From positions 692,191 to 756,190 of the forward strand of contig NZ_LMEE01000002.1 in assembly GCF_001425305.1 (NCBI RefSeq): 64,000 nt of DNA. The letters are read 5' to 3'. Position 1 is the first letter of the stretch. Each line of letters starts with the position of its first letter. Below the pieces are notes generated by a model. The model saw only the letters and a list, made by a program, of their open reading frames with translations. It searched no databases and was not told the origin of the DNA. Below, one piece after another: positions 1 through 8,850 of the stretch. The position numbers and the translations under genes were made by a program. This DNA is from Phenylobacterium sp. Root1290 (GTDB lineage Bacteria > Pseudomonadota > Alphaproteobacteria > Caulobacterales > Caulobacteraceae).

Positions 1-1
1 C

Positions 2-538
2 GGGAGCATCCCTCTGTGCCTTGGCCTGGCCCCCGTCTGGTGGCGGCGCGACAAGGTCCGCTGCATGGTCTCGCCCTCGGCCGATGGCGAGTTCATCGCC
101 CAGGCGCTGTCGCGCGCCGGCTTTCCCGCCATCCGCACCTCCTCGGCCAAGAAGGGCGACACCGCCAAGGCGCGGCAGGCCGTCGCCGCCATCCGCGAGG
201 CCATCAACTGGGTCAATGACGGCGGCGTGCTGATCGTCACCCCCGACGGCCCACGCGGTCCCGCCGAGGTCATCGCCCAGGGCTCGCTGCAGATCGCCAA
301 GAAGACCGGCGCGCCGATCTACCTGATGGGATTGGCGGTTTCCCCGGCCATCGTGCTCGACACCTGGGACAAGGTGACCTTCGCCTGGCCGTTCGGCCGC
401 GGCGCGACTGCCTGGGACGGTCCCTTCTACGTGCCCGCCGACGCAGGCGAGGCGGAGATCTCCGCCCTGATCGAAGACCTGTCGGCCAGACTGACCGCGA
501 CGACCAAGCGAGCCGAGGCCCTCGTCGGCCGACGTTGA
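2..538 (+). CDS. DUF374 / LPLAT-family acyltransferase, 5' truncated
   Basis: The frame is open from the first bases of the window, so the true start lies upstream and only about 178 C-terminal residues are visible. The motif TPDGPRGP followed by KKTGAPIY is typical of the DUF374 branch of lysophospholipid acyltransferase-like proteins; the HxxxxD catalytic block would be in the missing part. It heads a run of envelope genes (CDF, waaA, lpxK) on the same strand, which fits a role in lipid A or inner-membrane lipid acylation. That substrate is inferred from context only. Confidence 0.85.
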   Translation, partial: GSIPLCLGLAPVWWRRDKVRCMVSPSADGEFIAQALSRAGFPAIRTSSAKKGDTAKARQAVAAIREAINWVNDGGVLIVTPDGPRGPAEVIAQGSLQIAKKTGAPIYLMGLAVSPAIVLDTWDKVTFAWPFGRGATAWDGPFYVPADAGEAEISALIEDLSARLTATTKRAEALVGRR

Positions 539-568
539 TCCTTTCGAGCCGCGGTGACACATAGGGTC

Positions 569-1567
569 ATGGCGCAAGACCACCATCGTCACGACGATCA
601 TGACCATGATCACGCGCACGACCATGACCACGATCATGGCGCGCACGGACACTCACATGCGCACGCCCACGGGCCAGGCGGACACAGCCACGCGCCGAAA
701 GACTTCGGACGCGCCTTCGCGATCGGCGTCGGGCTGAACTTCGCCTTTGTCCTGGCCGAGGCCGCCGTCGGCCTATGGTCGGGCTCGCTGGCGCTGCTGG
801 CCGACGCCGGACACAATCTCTCGGACGTGCTGAGCCTGCTGCTGGCCTGGGGCGCGACGATTCTCGCCAAGTCGGCGCCGACGTCGCGCCGCACCTACGG
901 TCTGCGCAAGGCCACCATTCTGGCGTCCCTGGCCAACGCCGTGCTGCTGCTGGTCGCGGTCGGCGTCATCATCTCCGAGGCCATCCACCGCTTCTCCGAG
1001 CCGGCTCCCATCGCCACCTGGCCGGTGATGATCGTCGCCGCCATCGGTGTGGTCATCAACACCGCCACCGCGCTGATGTTCATGAAGGGCCACGACGACC
1101 TCAATATCCGCGGCGCCTTCCTGCACATGGCGGCGGACGCCGGGGTGTCGCTTGCGGTCGTCGTCGGCGCAGGCCTCATCGCCCTGACCGGCATGCTTTG
1201 GATCGACCCGGCGCTGAGCGTGCTGATCGCCGTGGTCATCGTCATCGGCACCTGGGCGCTCCTGCGCGAGTCGGTCGACCTGGCGCTGGACGCCGCGCCA
1301 CGCGGCCTGGACGTCCAGGCCGTGCGCGCCTGGCTGCTGGCGCAGCCGGGTGTGACCGAGGTTCACGACCTGCACGTCTGGGCCATGAGCACGACCGAGA
1401 CCGCCATGACCGCGCACGTCACGCGCCCCGACAACGCCGACGGCGACGCATTCCTGCACGCCGCGTGCGAGGGCCTGGCCAGCAAGTTCCGCATCGGGCA
1501 CGCCACGCTGCAGGTCGAGACGGGTCATTCGGCGTCCTGCCGGCTCGCCAGCGTCCACGCGATCTGA
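569..1567 (+). CDS. Cation diffusion facilitator (CzcD/ZitB-type zinc exporter)
   Basis: Inner-membrane metal/proton antiporter of the CDF family, probably exporting zinc. The N-terminus (about residues 3-45) is an extreme His/Asp-rich stretch that would bind metal. Six hydrophobic segments follow. The paired metal-site motifs are visible: DAGHNLSD in TM2 and HMAAD in TM5. A C-terminal cytoplasmic domain (about 230-315) contains VHDLHVWAM. I chose ATG 569; a GTG at 554 in frame would add five residues. It starts about 30 bases after the DUF374 gene and ends 11 bases before waaA, an odd place for a metal exporter inside a lipid A operon. Confidence 0.93.
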   Translation: MAQDHHRHDDHDHDHAHDHDHDHGAHGHSHAHAHGPGGHSHAPKDFGRAFAIGVGLNFAFVLAEAAVGLWSGSLALLADAGHNLSDVLSLLLAWGATILAKSAPTSRRTYGLRKATILASLANAVLLLVAVGVIISEAIHRFSEPAPIATWPVMIVAAIGVVINTATALMFMKGHDDLNIRGAFLHMAADAGVSLAVVVGAGLIALTGMLWIDPALSVLIAVVIVIGTWALLRESVDLALDAAPRGLDVQAVRAWLLAQPGVTEVHDLHVWAMSTTETAMTAHVTRPDNADGDAFLHAACEGLASKFRIGHATLQVETGHSASCRLASVHAI

Positions 1568-1578
1568 GGCCGAGCCCT

Positions 1579-2829
1579 TTGCGCCCGCTCTCCCTTGCGC
1601 TCTACGCCGCAGCGACGGGGCTCGCCGAGCCGCTCGCACCCGTGATCCTGCGCCGCCGCGCCCAGCGAGGTAAGGAAGACCCCGCCCGCATCGGCGAGCG
1701 CCTGGGCAAGGCAAGCGTCGCCCGTCCGCCCGGTCCGCTGGTCTGGCTGCACGGCGTCAGCGTCGGCGAGAGCTTGTCCCTGCTGCCCTTGGCCGAGGCC
1801 CTCGCCCGCCCCGGTCTCACCCTGTTGGTGACGTCTGGCACCCGAACCTCGGCCGACCTGCTCGCCAAGCGCCTTCCCGCTGGCGCGATCCACCAGTACG
1901 CGCCCGTGGATGGCCCCGGCGCCGTGCGCCGGTTCCTGGACCACTGGCGGCCGGATGCCGGCATCCAGGTCGAGAGCGAACTCTGGCCCAACCTGATCCT
2001 GAGCGCGAAGGCGCGGGGCGCGAAACTCGCACTCGTCTCGGCCCGCATGACCCAGGCGAGCGCCGACGGCTGGGCTCGCGCGCCTGGCGCGGCCCGCAAA
2101 CTGCTGGGCGCCTTCGATCTGGTGCTCCCCCAAGACGCCGAGACCGATGCACGTCTGCGGGCGCTCGGCGCATCGACCGGCCCGCACCTGAACCTCAAGA
2201 ACCTCGGCTCGCCGCTCCCGGCCGAACCGGCCGAGTTCGCCCGCCTCCAGGCCGCGATCGGCGATCGTCAGGTGGTTCTCGCGGCGAGCACTCATGCGGG
2301 CGAGGAGGAGATCATCGCGCGGGCCGTCGCGGCGACAGGCGCGCTGCTGATTGTCGCTCCGCGCCACCCCGATCGCGGCGATGCCGTCGCGGCCCTGCTG
2401 GCGCAGATGGGCTTCACCGTCGCCCGCCGCGCCGCTGGCGAGGCGCCGACCGCCAAGACCACGGCCTATGTCGCCGACACGCTCGGCGAGATGGGACTGT
2501 TCTTCCGGGCCTGCGACGTCGCGGTGATGGGCGGCAGCTTCGTGCCCGGCATCGGCGGGCACAATCCGCTGGAGCCTGCGCGCCTGGGGGTGCCGATCCT
2601 CACCGGCCCCGACGTGTTCAACGCGGCGGCGACCTATGACGAAATGTTCGATCGGGTGGCCGCGATCCGTTGCGCGAGCGAGGCCGACTTGGCCCGCGAC
2701 CTGCGGGGCCTGCTGACAGAACCGCTGATCGCCCCGCGTATCGGCCGCGCAGCGCTCGCCTACGCCGAGCGACAGGGCGCCGCCCTGGGTGAAGCATTGG
2801 CCCTCCTCAAGCCCCTGTTGCCGGCATGA
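1579..2829 (+). CDS. waaA: 3-deoxy-D-manno-octulosonic acid (Kdo) transferase
   Basis: Inner-membrane GT30 enzyme that adds Kdo from CMP-Kdo to lipid IVA. The N-terminus carries a hydrophobic anchor. The acceptor-site block WLHGVSVGES contains the family catalytic Glu, VESELWPN follows, and GIGGHNPLEPA is the C-terminal CMP-Kdo-binding motif. There is no ATG; TTG at 1579 gives MRPLSLALY, the usual N-terminus of the family. An upstream CTG at 1564 overlapping the CDF stop is possible. The end overlaps lpxK by four bases, so the two are translationally coupled. Confidence 0.93.
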   Translation: MRPLSLALYAAATGLAEPLAPVILRRRAQRGKEDPARIGERLGKASVARPPGPLVWLHGVSVGESLSLLPLAEALARPGLTLLVTSGTRTSADLLAKRLPAGAIHQYAPVDGPGAVRRFLDHWRPDAGIQVESELWPNLILSAKARGAKLALVSARMTQASADGWARAPGAARKLLGAFDLVLPQDAETDARLRALGASTGPHLNLKNLGSPLPAEPAEFARLQAAIGDRQVVLAASTHAGEEEIIARAVAATGALLIVAPRHPDRGDAVAALLAQMGFTVARRAAGEAPTAKTTAYVADTLGEMGLFFRACDVAVMGGSFVPGIGGHNPLEPARLGVPILTGPDVFNAAATYDEMFDRVAAIRCASEADLARDLRGLLTEPLIAPRIGRAALAYAERQGAALGEALALLKPLLPA

Positions 2830-3818
2830 AGCTCTCCACGCCGCGCTGGTGGTACGTGCGCGAGGGCGGTCCCGCGCCGGTGACACGCACCCTGCTCAAG
2901 CCGATCTCCTGGATCTGGGCGGCCGTGACCGCCCGGCGCATCGCGCGGGCCGAACCGATCGATCCGGGCGTCCCGGTGATCTGCGTCGGCAACCTCACCG
3001 TAGGCGGGTCGGGCAAGACCCCAGTTGTACGCGAGATCTTGCGCCGACTGCCCGGCGCGCACGGGCTCTCACGCGGCTACGGCGGCTCCGAACGTGGCCC
3101 ATTGCAGGTGGACCCCGCCAGGCACACCGCCGCCGAAGTGGGCGACGAGCCGCTGATGCTGGCCAAGGACGCGCCGATCTGGGTCGCCCGCGATCGCGCC
3201 GCCGGCGCCATCGCCGCTGCAAAGGCCGGAGCCACGGCGGTGGTGATGGATGACGGACACCAGAACCCTGACCTGAAGAAGACCCTGTCGCTGGTCGTTG
3301 TCGACGGCGAAACCCGTGACGGCGTCTGGCCCCTGGGCGATGGCTCAGTGTTCCCGGCCGGCCCGCTGCGCGAGCCGCTGGCTGTCGGCCTGGCGCGTGC
3401 CGACGCGGTGGTGCTGATGCTGCCGGCGGATCTGGCCGAGCCGGATCCGGCGCTCGTCAGGGCGCTGATCGACAAGCCGATCCTGATCGCCCGGCTCGAC
3501 CCGGCCGCGCCGCCGCCGCCAGGGCCGCAGGTCGGGTTCGCCGGCATCGGCATGCCCTGGAAGGTCGAGCGCGCGCTGAAGGCCGCCGGGTGCGAACTGG
3601 CCGACTTCATCCCGTTCCCCGACCACTTCGCCTATGACGCCGGCGCCCTGAAGCTGATCGAGAGCCGCGCCGAACTGTTCGGCGCCGAGCTGGTCACCAC
3701 CGAAAAGGACTGGGTCAGGTTGCCGCCGGCCTGGCGCAAGCGCGTCACGGCCTGGCCCGTGCGCGCGGCGTTCGAAGATGACGATGTGCTCGAACGGCTG
3801 CTGGCGCCGTTCCGCTGA
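2826..3818 (+). CDS. lpxK: Tetraacyldisaccharide 4'-kinase
   Basis: Membrane-associated kinase that phosphorylates the 4' position of the lipid A disaccharide to give lipid IVA, the substrate of WaaA encoded just upstream. The Walker A block GGSGKT is at residues 60-65 within VGNLTVGGSGKTP, and DDGHQNPDL is the family's metal/catalytic segment. At 330 residues it is full length. The start codon overlaps the waaA stop (ATGA). Its stop is directly abutted by the stop of the convergent PBP1A gene with no spacer. Confidence 0.95.
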   Translation: MKLSTPRWWYVREGGPAPVTRTLLKPISWIWAAVTARRIARAEPIDPGVPVICVGNLTVGGSGKTPVVREILRRLPGAHGLSRGYGGSERGPLQVDPARHTAAEVGDEPLMLAKDAPIWVARDRAAGAIAAAKAGATAVVMDDGHQNPDLKKTLSLVVVDGETRDGVWPLGDGSVFPAGPLREPLAVGLARADAVVLMLPADLAEPDPALVRALIDKPILIARLDPAAPPPPGPQVGFAGIGMPWKVERALKAAGCELADFIPFPDHFAYDAGALKLIESRAELFGAELVTTEKDWVRLPPAWRKRVTAWPVRAAFEDDDVLERLLAPFR

Positions 3819-5765
3819 CTAGAAGATCGGCTGCGACGCCTGGTCCGCGGCGGCTGGAGCGGTCGGCTGTGCGGGCGTGGCCTCCGGCGTAGCCGGCTCG
3901 GCCGCTTCGAGGGGCGCTTCGCCATCGATGGGCGGGATGTCCAGAACCTCAGGCTCGACGGTCGGCGGCGGGGCGACCGGCGCCAAACCGATCTGGCGGC
4001 CATTGGCGCGGACCACGCCCTTGCTCATCGCAAAGCGCGCGAAGTCCCGCCAGATCTCGGCCGGCAGGCCGGCGCCGGCCACGCCGTTCATCGGGCTGTT
4101 GTCGTCATTGCCGACCCAGACGCCGATCACCAGGTCGCCGACATAGCCGAGATAGAGCGCGTCCCTATAGTCCTGGGTCGTGCCGGTCTTGCCGTAGGCG
4201 TACTGCGAGACGTTGCCGCCGTTGGCGGTGCCGAAGGTAACCGCGGCGCGCAGCATGTCGCGAAGCCCGTCACGCTCGGTGGCCGGCAATTCCTTCGTCG
4301 CCGGCTTGCGGGCCTGGATCACGCCGTAGGGGGTGACCGGATAGCGCCCAGAGGCCACGCCGGCATAGGCCGCCGTCAGATCCAGCAGCGTCGTCGGCGC
4401 GGTGCCCAGCGAGAGGGTCAGGTCGGGCGGGAACTGCGAGCGCAGCCCCATGTCCTCGGCCGCCTTGATGATCGCGCCACGGCCGACCTGCTGCGCCAGG
4501 CGCGCGGCGGCGACGTTGGACGAACCGGCGAAGGCGTTGCGCAGGTGGATCTCGCGGTTGGCGTAGTGGCCCTCGTGGTTCTTGGGCGACCAGTCGGCGA
4601 TCGTCACCGGCGCATCGAGGATCAGACTGTCAGGCGTCATGCCCTGGCGCAGGGCGGCCTGGTAGACGAACAGCTTGAACGCCGACCCCGGCTGGCGCTG
4701 GGCGTCGGTGACGCGGTTGAACTGGCTGGCCTTGTAGTCGTCGCCGCCGACCATCACGATCACCCGGCCGTCCGGGCGCATCGCGACGACAGCGGCCTGG
4801 CTGGCGTGCAGGTAGCCGCCGTGGCGCTTCAGCGCCGTGCGCACGATCTCCTCGGCGCGGTCCTGCAGGATGGAGTCGAGCGTGGTCGGGACCATGACCT
4901 CGCCGTAGGCCGCCTCGAACGCCTCACGCGCCTGGGACGAGACCCAGTCCGCGAAGTACGATCCGACAGGCAGCTTCTCGCGGCCGGACCGGACACTGGC
5001 GGGCCGCGCAGCGCGGGCCTGCTGCGGCGTTATGACACCCTGATCGGCCATGGCCGCCATGACGATCCGGGCCCGGGCGCGGGCCGCTTCGAGGTCCTCG
5101 GTTGGGGCCAGGCGCGAGGGCGCCTTGACCATGCCGGCCAGCATCGCCGCCTCGCTGATCGACAGCGTCTCGGGCGTCCTGTCGAAGTAGTGGCGGGCGG
5201 CGGCGCGCAGGCCGAATACCCCGTCGCCGAAATAGACGGTCGACAAGTATCTGGAGAGAATCTCGTCCTTCGAGAGGCGGGCTTCGAGGTAGAGGGCGAT
5301 CAGGGCTTCCTGGGCCTTGCGGCGCAGGCTGCGCTTGTTGCTGAGGAAGGCGTTCTTGGCGAGCTGCTGGGTGATGGTGGAACCACCCTGCTGGACCTCG
5401 CCGGCCGAGACGTTGCGCTGCAGGGCGCGGGTCAAGGCCTTCAAATCTATACCGAAATGACTGTAGAAGCGGCGATCCTCGATGGCGATGAACGCCCCGG
5501 GAACGTGCTTGGGCAGCTTGGCCACGTCGACCGGCTGCTCCTTGTAGGAGCCGCGGCGGGCAAACGGTTTGCCGTCGGCGGTGACCAGCACCAGGGTCGG
5601 ATCCGGCAGCGGCTCAAGCGCTCGACCGAGCGGGAGAGACCAGACCATGAAGACGATCACGGCGACCAACGCCAGCACCGCCCCGCCAGCGATCTGCCAG
5701 GGGCGGCGGCGCCAGATCGGGGGCCGTTCGCGCACGACGTCGGGTGCGCCGGTAAGCTCGGTCAT
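3819..5765 (-). CDS. Class A penicillin-binding protein (PBP1A family)
   Basis: Bifunctional peptidoglycan glycosyltransferase/transpeptidase, anchored by one N-terminal transmembrane helix (about residues 25-45). The GT51 domain shows IEDRRFYSHFG with its catalytic Glu, GGSTITQQLAKN and RKAQE. The transpeptidase domain shows the SxxK serine in PGSAFK, SSN as the SxN motif, and KTGTT. The C-terminal 60 residues are Pro/Ala/Glu-rich and probably disordered. At 648 residues it is shorter than enterobacterial PBP1A (about 850) but normal for this alphaproteobacterial subgroup. It is convergent with lpxK and ends immediately beside it. Confidence 0.94.
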   Translation of the reverse strand: MTELTGAPDVVRERPPIWRRRPWQIAGGAVLALVAVIVFMVWSLPLGRALEPLPDPTLVLVTADGKPFARRGSYKEQPVDVAKLPKHVPGAFIAIEDRRFYSHFGIDLKALTRALQRNVSAGEVQQGGSTITQQLAKNAFLSNKRSLRRKAQEALIALYLEARLSKDEILSRYLSTVYFGDGVFGLRAAARHYFDRTPETLSISEAAMLAGMVKAPSRLAPTEDLEAARARARIVMAAMADQGVITPQQARAARPASVRSGREKLPVGSYFADWVSSQAREAFEAAYGEVMVPTTLDSILQDRAEEIVRTALKRHGGYLHASQAAVVAMRPDGRVIVMVGGDDYKASQFNRVTDAQRQPGSAFKLFVYQAALRQGMTPDSLILDAPVTIADWSPKNHEGHYANREIHLRNAFAGSSNVAAARLAQQVGRGAIIKAAEDMGLRSQFPPDLTLSLGTAPTTLLDLTAAYAGVASGRYPVTPYGVIQARKPATKELPATERDGLRDMLRAAVTFGTANGGNVSQYAYGKTGTTQDYRDALYLGYVGDLVIGVWVGNDDNSPMNGVAGAGLPAEIWRDFARFAMSKGVVRANGRQIGLAPVAPPPTVEPEVLDIPPIDGEAPLEAAEPATPEATPAQPTAPAAADQASQPIF

Positions 5766-5831
5766 GGGGCTCCGTACTCGGACGTTGGGCGATCGGCCGA
5801 TCGCCCTCTTCGCACGCCGCGTGGACGGTTG

Positions 5832-6899
5832 CTAGGCCCCGGCCCGCTGGGCGTAGGTCCATGCCGACTTGGCCAGCAACGGCACCCGTTCGGCCATGGC
5901 CGCTGCCTGAGGGCTGTTCGCGGTGCCGTCGCGGACCCGTCCGACGATGCCCTGACAGATCCCGGCCAGGCGGAACATGTTGTACGAGAGGAACCAGTCG
6001 AGGTCGTGCAGGCCCGAGCGGCCGGTCCGCTCGCAATAGGCCTCGACCGCCTCCTCGATCGTCGGGATGCCGTGCGCCTTGAGGTCGGGCAGCTGCGAGA
6101 TCGTGCCGTTCACCCAGTTCATCAGGAGATAGGTGAAGTCGGCGAGCGGCTCGCCGAGCGTGCCCAGCTCCCAGTCGAGGACGGCGATGACGCGCGCCTC
6201 GGTCGGATGGATGACCATGTTGTCCAGGCGGTAGTCGCCGTGGACGATCGAGGTGCGCTCCTGCTCGGGCAAGGTCTTGGGCAGCCAGTCGATCAGCCGC
6301 TCCATCTCTTCGATGTGCGCCGTCTCCGAGGCCTTGTACTGCTTCGTCCAGCGATCGACTTGCCGGCCCATATAGTTGCCGGGCTTGCCGTAGTCGCCCA
6401 GGCCGATGGCCTGGTAGTCGGTGTTGTGCAGGTCGGCCAGGGTCTTGATCTTGGCCATGAAGATCGCGTGGCGCTCGGCCGGCTCATAGGCCGGGAGCTG
6501 CTGATCCCAGAGGATCCGGCCCTCGACCATGTCCATGACGTAGAACATCGTGCCGATGACGCTGTCGTCGGTGCAAAGGCCGTACGAGCGCGCGACCGGG
6601 AAGCCGGTCGGGTAGAGCGCGGTGATCACCTTGTACTCGCGGTCGACAGCGTGCGCCGAAGGCAGCAGCTTGCCCGGCGGCTTGCGGCGCAGGACGTACT
6701 TCTTGCCCGGCGTGATCAGCTGGTAGGTCGGGTTGGACTGGCCGCCCTTGAACTGGCGGACCTCAAGCGGTCCGGCATAGCCCTCGACGTTGGCCTGCAT
6801 CCATGCGGCCAGCGCGCTCTCGTCAAAACGATGGGACTCCGCGACCTCCTTGGTCCCGCTGTTGAGCTGTTCGCGCTGCTGCTCGGCGGCGTCGGCCAT
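5832..6899 (-). CDS. APH/ACAD10-11-type phosphotransferase family protein
   Basis: A kinase-fold protein of the aminoglycoside phosphotransferase superfamily, in the subgroup related to the N-terminal kinase domain of ACAD10/ACAD11, which phosphorylates 4-hydroxyacyl-CoA during fatty acid breakdown. Visible motifs: KYVLRRKPPG (nucleotide-site Lys), VHGDYRLDNM (catalytic Asp and Asn) and LDWELGTLG (metal-binding Asp). I chose ATG 6899 (MADAAEQQ); an upstream in-frame ATG at 6965 would run through the likely operator. A role in acyl-CoA metabolism is inferred from the family; antibiotic resistance is unlikely. Confidence 0.88.
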   Translation of the reverse strand: MADAAEQQREQLNSGTKEVAESHRFDESALAAWMQANVEGYAGPLEVRQFKGGQSNPTYQLITPGKKYVLRRKPPGKLLPSAHAVDREYKVITALYPTGFPVARSYGLCTDDSVIGTMFYVMDMVEGRILWDQQLPAYEPAERHAIFMAKIKTLADLHNTDYQAIGLGDYGKPGNYMGRQVDRWTKQYKASETAHIEEMERLIDWLPKTLPEQERTSIVHGDYRLDNMVIHPTEARVIAVLDWELGTLGEPLADFTYLLMNWVNGTISQLPDLKAHGIPTIEEAVEAYCERTGRSGLHDLDWFLSYNMFRLAGICQGIVGRVRDGTANSPQAAAMAERVPLLAKSAWTYAQRAGA

Positions 6900-6914
6900 G
6901 GCGTTTCCCTCGAC

Positions 6915-6934
6915 GTTCGTACAGTTGTTTGAAC
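6915..6934. promoter_or_regulatory. Candidate operator (imperfect palindrome) upstream of the APH/ACAD10-type gene
   Basis: A 20-bp imperfect palindrome with GTTC at its left end and GAAC at its right end, plus inner ACA/TGT arms (7 of 10 positions symmetric), sits 15 bases upstream of the start at 6899. Size and symmetry fit a TetR-type operator. No regulator gene is adjacent, so the cognate protein is unknown. Confidence 0.45.
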
Positions 6935-7013
6935 CACCATACCGAGGGGCGTGGCCGCCGAGCAAGCACCCAGGCGGGATCCATACCGAATATTCTAAAA
7001 AATGACGCCGGTG

Positions 7014-8288
7014 TCAGCGAGCCGAAAGGGCTCTCCAGCCGATGTCCGTGCGGTGGAAACCGCCCGGCCAGTCGATGCGGGCCACCGCCGCATAGGCCTT
7101 GTCGCGAGCCTCCTGGAGGGTGGCGCCGCGGGCGCAGACGTTCAGCACCCGACCGCCCGAAGCGCGCAGGGTCCCGTCCGCATCGCGCGAGGTGCCGGCG
7201 TGGAAGACCACCACATCGGGACCGAAATCCTGCTCGGCGCCGCGAATGATAGAGCCGGTCACCGGGCTTTCCGGATACCCATCGGCCGCCAGGACGACGC
7301 AGATCGCCGCCTCGTCGCGCCAGACCGGGGCCGGCATCTGGGCCAGCGTACCGTTCGCGCAGGCCAGCAGGTAGGGAACCAGGTCGCTCTCCAGGCGCAG
7401 CATCAGCACCTGACACTCCGGATCGCCGAAGCGGACATTGAACTCAACCAGCTTGGGGCCGTCCCTGGTGGCCATCAGTTCCACGAACAGCACGCCCTTG
7501 TAGGGCGCGCCTTCCGAAGCGATGCCGGCGAAGGCGGGTTCTGCCAGCCGCAGGCGCGTCTGCTCGATCAGTTCCGGCGTGAAGACCGGCGCCGGCGAAT
7601 AGGTGCCCATGCCGCCGGTGTTGGGGCCGACTTCGCCGTCATAGGCGCGCTTGTGATCCTGGGCGGCGCCGAAGACGATGGAGTCCTTGCCGTCGCAGAG
7701 CGCGAACAGCGAGCCGATCTCGCCTTCGAGGAACTCCTCGATCACGACCCGCGCGCCGGCCGTGCCGAAGCGGCCGCCCAGCGCGTCGTCGATGGCCGCC
7801 TCGGCCTCGGCCCGGTCCTGGGCGATGACGACGCCCTTCCCGGCCGCCAGGCCGTCGGCCTTGATCACATAGGGCGGCTGGAAGCCGTCCAGCGCCGCCT
7901 TGCCGGCCTGCGCCGTGTCGCAGACCTTGTAGCCGGCGGTCGGCAGGCCGTGGCGGTCGGTGAAGGCCTTGGTGAAGGCCTTGGAGGACTCCAGTCGGCC
8001 AGCGGCGGCCACCGGTCCGAAACAGGGGATCTGGGCCGCGTTCAGCGCGTCGGCCAGCCCCGCCTCGACCGAGACCTCGGGGCCGATCACCACGAGGTCG
8101 GCGGCGATTTCCCTGGCCAGCGCAACCAGGGCCGGCACGTCGGTGGCCTTGAGCGCTCGAAGTTCACCCAGCGAGGCCATGCCCGGATTGCCCGGCGCCA
8201 TCACCAGGCGCTTCACCAGCGGCGAGGCCGCGATCTTCCAGGCGAGCGCATGTTCGCGCCCGCCCGAGCCGACGAGGAGGATGTTCAT
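7014..8288 (-). CDS. purD: Phosphoribosylamine--glycine ligase
   Basis: Cytosolic ATP-grasp ligase, second step of de novo purine synthesis, joining 5-phosphoribosylamine and glycine. Starts MNILLVGSGGREHALAW, the family N-terminal nucleotide-fold signature. Contains ADGLAAGKGVV (ATP-grasp lysine region), GPNTGGMGTYSP and NVRFGDPECQ (metal-binding acidic/Asn residues). At 424 residues it is full length. It follows the VOC gene by 33 bases on the same strand and may be co-transcribed with it. Confidence 0.97.
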   Translation of the reverse strand: MNILLVGSGGREHALAWKIAASPLVKRLVMAPGNPGMASLGELRALKATDVPALVALAREIAADLVVIGPEVSVEAGLADALNAAQIPCFGPVAAAGRLESSKAFTKAFTDRHGLPTAGYKVCDTAQAGKAALDGFQPPYVIKADGLAAGKGVVIAQDRAEAEAAIDDALGGRFGTAGARVVIEEFLEGEIGSLFALCDGKDSIVFGAAQDHKRAYDGEVGPNTGGMGTYSPAPVFTPELIEQTRLRLAEPAFAGIASEGAPYKGVLFVELMATRDGPKLVEFNVRFGDPECQVLMLRLESDLVPYLLACANGTLAQMPAPVWRDEAAICVVLAADGYPESPVTGSIIRGAEQDFGPDVVVFHAGTSRDADGTLRASGGRVLNVCARGATLQEARDKAYAAVARIDWPGGFHRTDIGWRALSAR

Positions 8289-8321
8289 GCGCGGAGCGTT
8301 TGGCGCGCCCAGGCGCGGCGG

Positions 8322-8786
8322 TCAAGGATGCGCCGCGCCCAGCCACCGGCGAACGACCTGCTGCGCCCGCTCGCCGGGCGTCGCTGGCAGCTGGCTGGGG
8401 GGCGCGGTGATCTCCAGCACGACGCCGTCAGGGTCCTCGAAGTAGATCGACTGCTGGGCGCCATGATCCTCTTCCCAGAACCTGACTTCGGCCGTGCGGA
8501 GCCGGCTTCGCCAGGCGGCAAGGTCCGAGACGGCGTCGATCGCCATGGCGTAGTGCCGGGCGTCCCGCGGCAGAGCTCCGTAGTCGGGGAGTTGGGCGTC
8601 CCTGAGCTCGACCAGCACGATCTCGCCGCCGCCGGGCAGCGGGAAGATCATCATCAGCCAGGGAAAGGAGTCCCAGTCGTCGCCGTCGTGCGCCTCGGCA
8701 AGCGAGAGGCCGAGGACATCGCGGTAGAAGGCGAGACTTCGTGCGGCGTCGCGGATCGGAAAGACCACATGGTCCAGTCTGAGCAT
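8322..8786 (-). CDS. VOC-superfamily (glyoxalase/bleomycin-resistance fold) protein
   Basis: A 154-residue single-domain VOC protein. The N-terminus LDHVVFPIRDAARSLAFYRDVLGL is the first beta-alpha-beta unit, and SIYFEDPDGVVLEI near the C-terminus carries the second metal-ligand Glu. Such proteins act as metal-dependent lyases, dioxygenases or binding proteins; the substrate cannot be read from sequence. It lies between dcd and purD on the same strand with short gaps. Confidence 0.85.
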   Translation of the reverse strand: MLRLDHVVFPIRDAARSLAFYRDVLGLSLAEAHDGDDWDSFPWLMMIFPLPGGGEIVLVELRDAQLPDYGALPRDARHYAMAIDAVSDLAAWRSRLRTAEVRFWEEDHGAQQSIYFEDPDGVVLEITAPPSQLPATPGERAQQVVRRWLGAAHP

Positions 8787-8850
8787 GCGCGCCCTCCTTC
8801 AGAAGGCGCGCCGACCATAGCACATGTCCCTGGGGCGAGCGCTCCTGGCC

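Noticed and set aside
4545-6932. 795-codon plus-strand open frame opposite PBP1A and the kinase gene
   Set aside because: High-GC antisense shadow. The minus-strand genes show full catalytic motifs, and this frame shows only low-complexity Arg/Val/Gly/Asp sequence.
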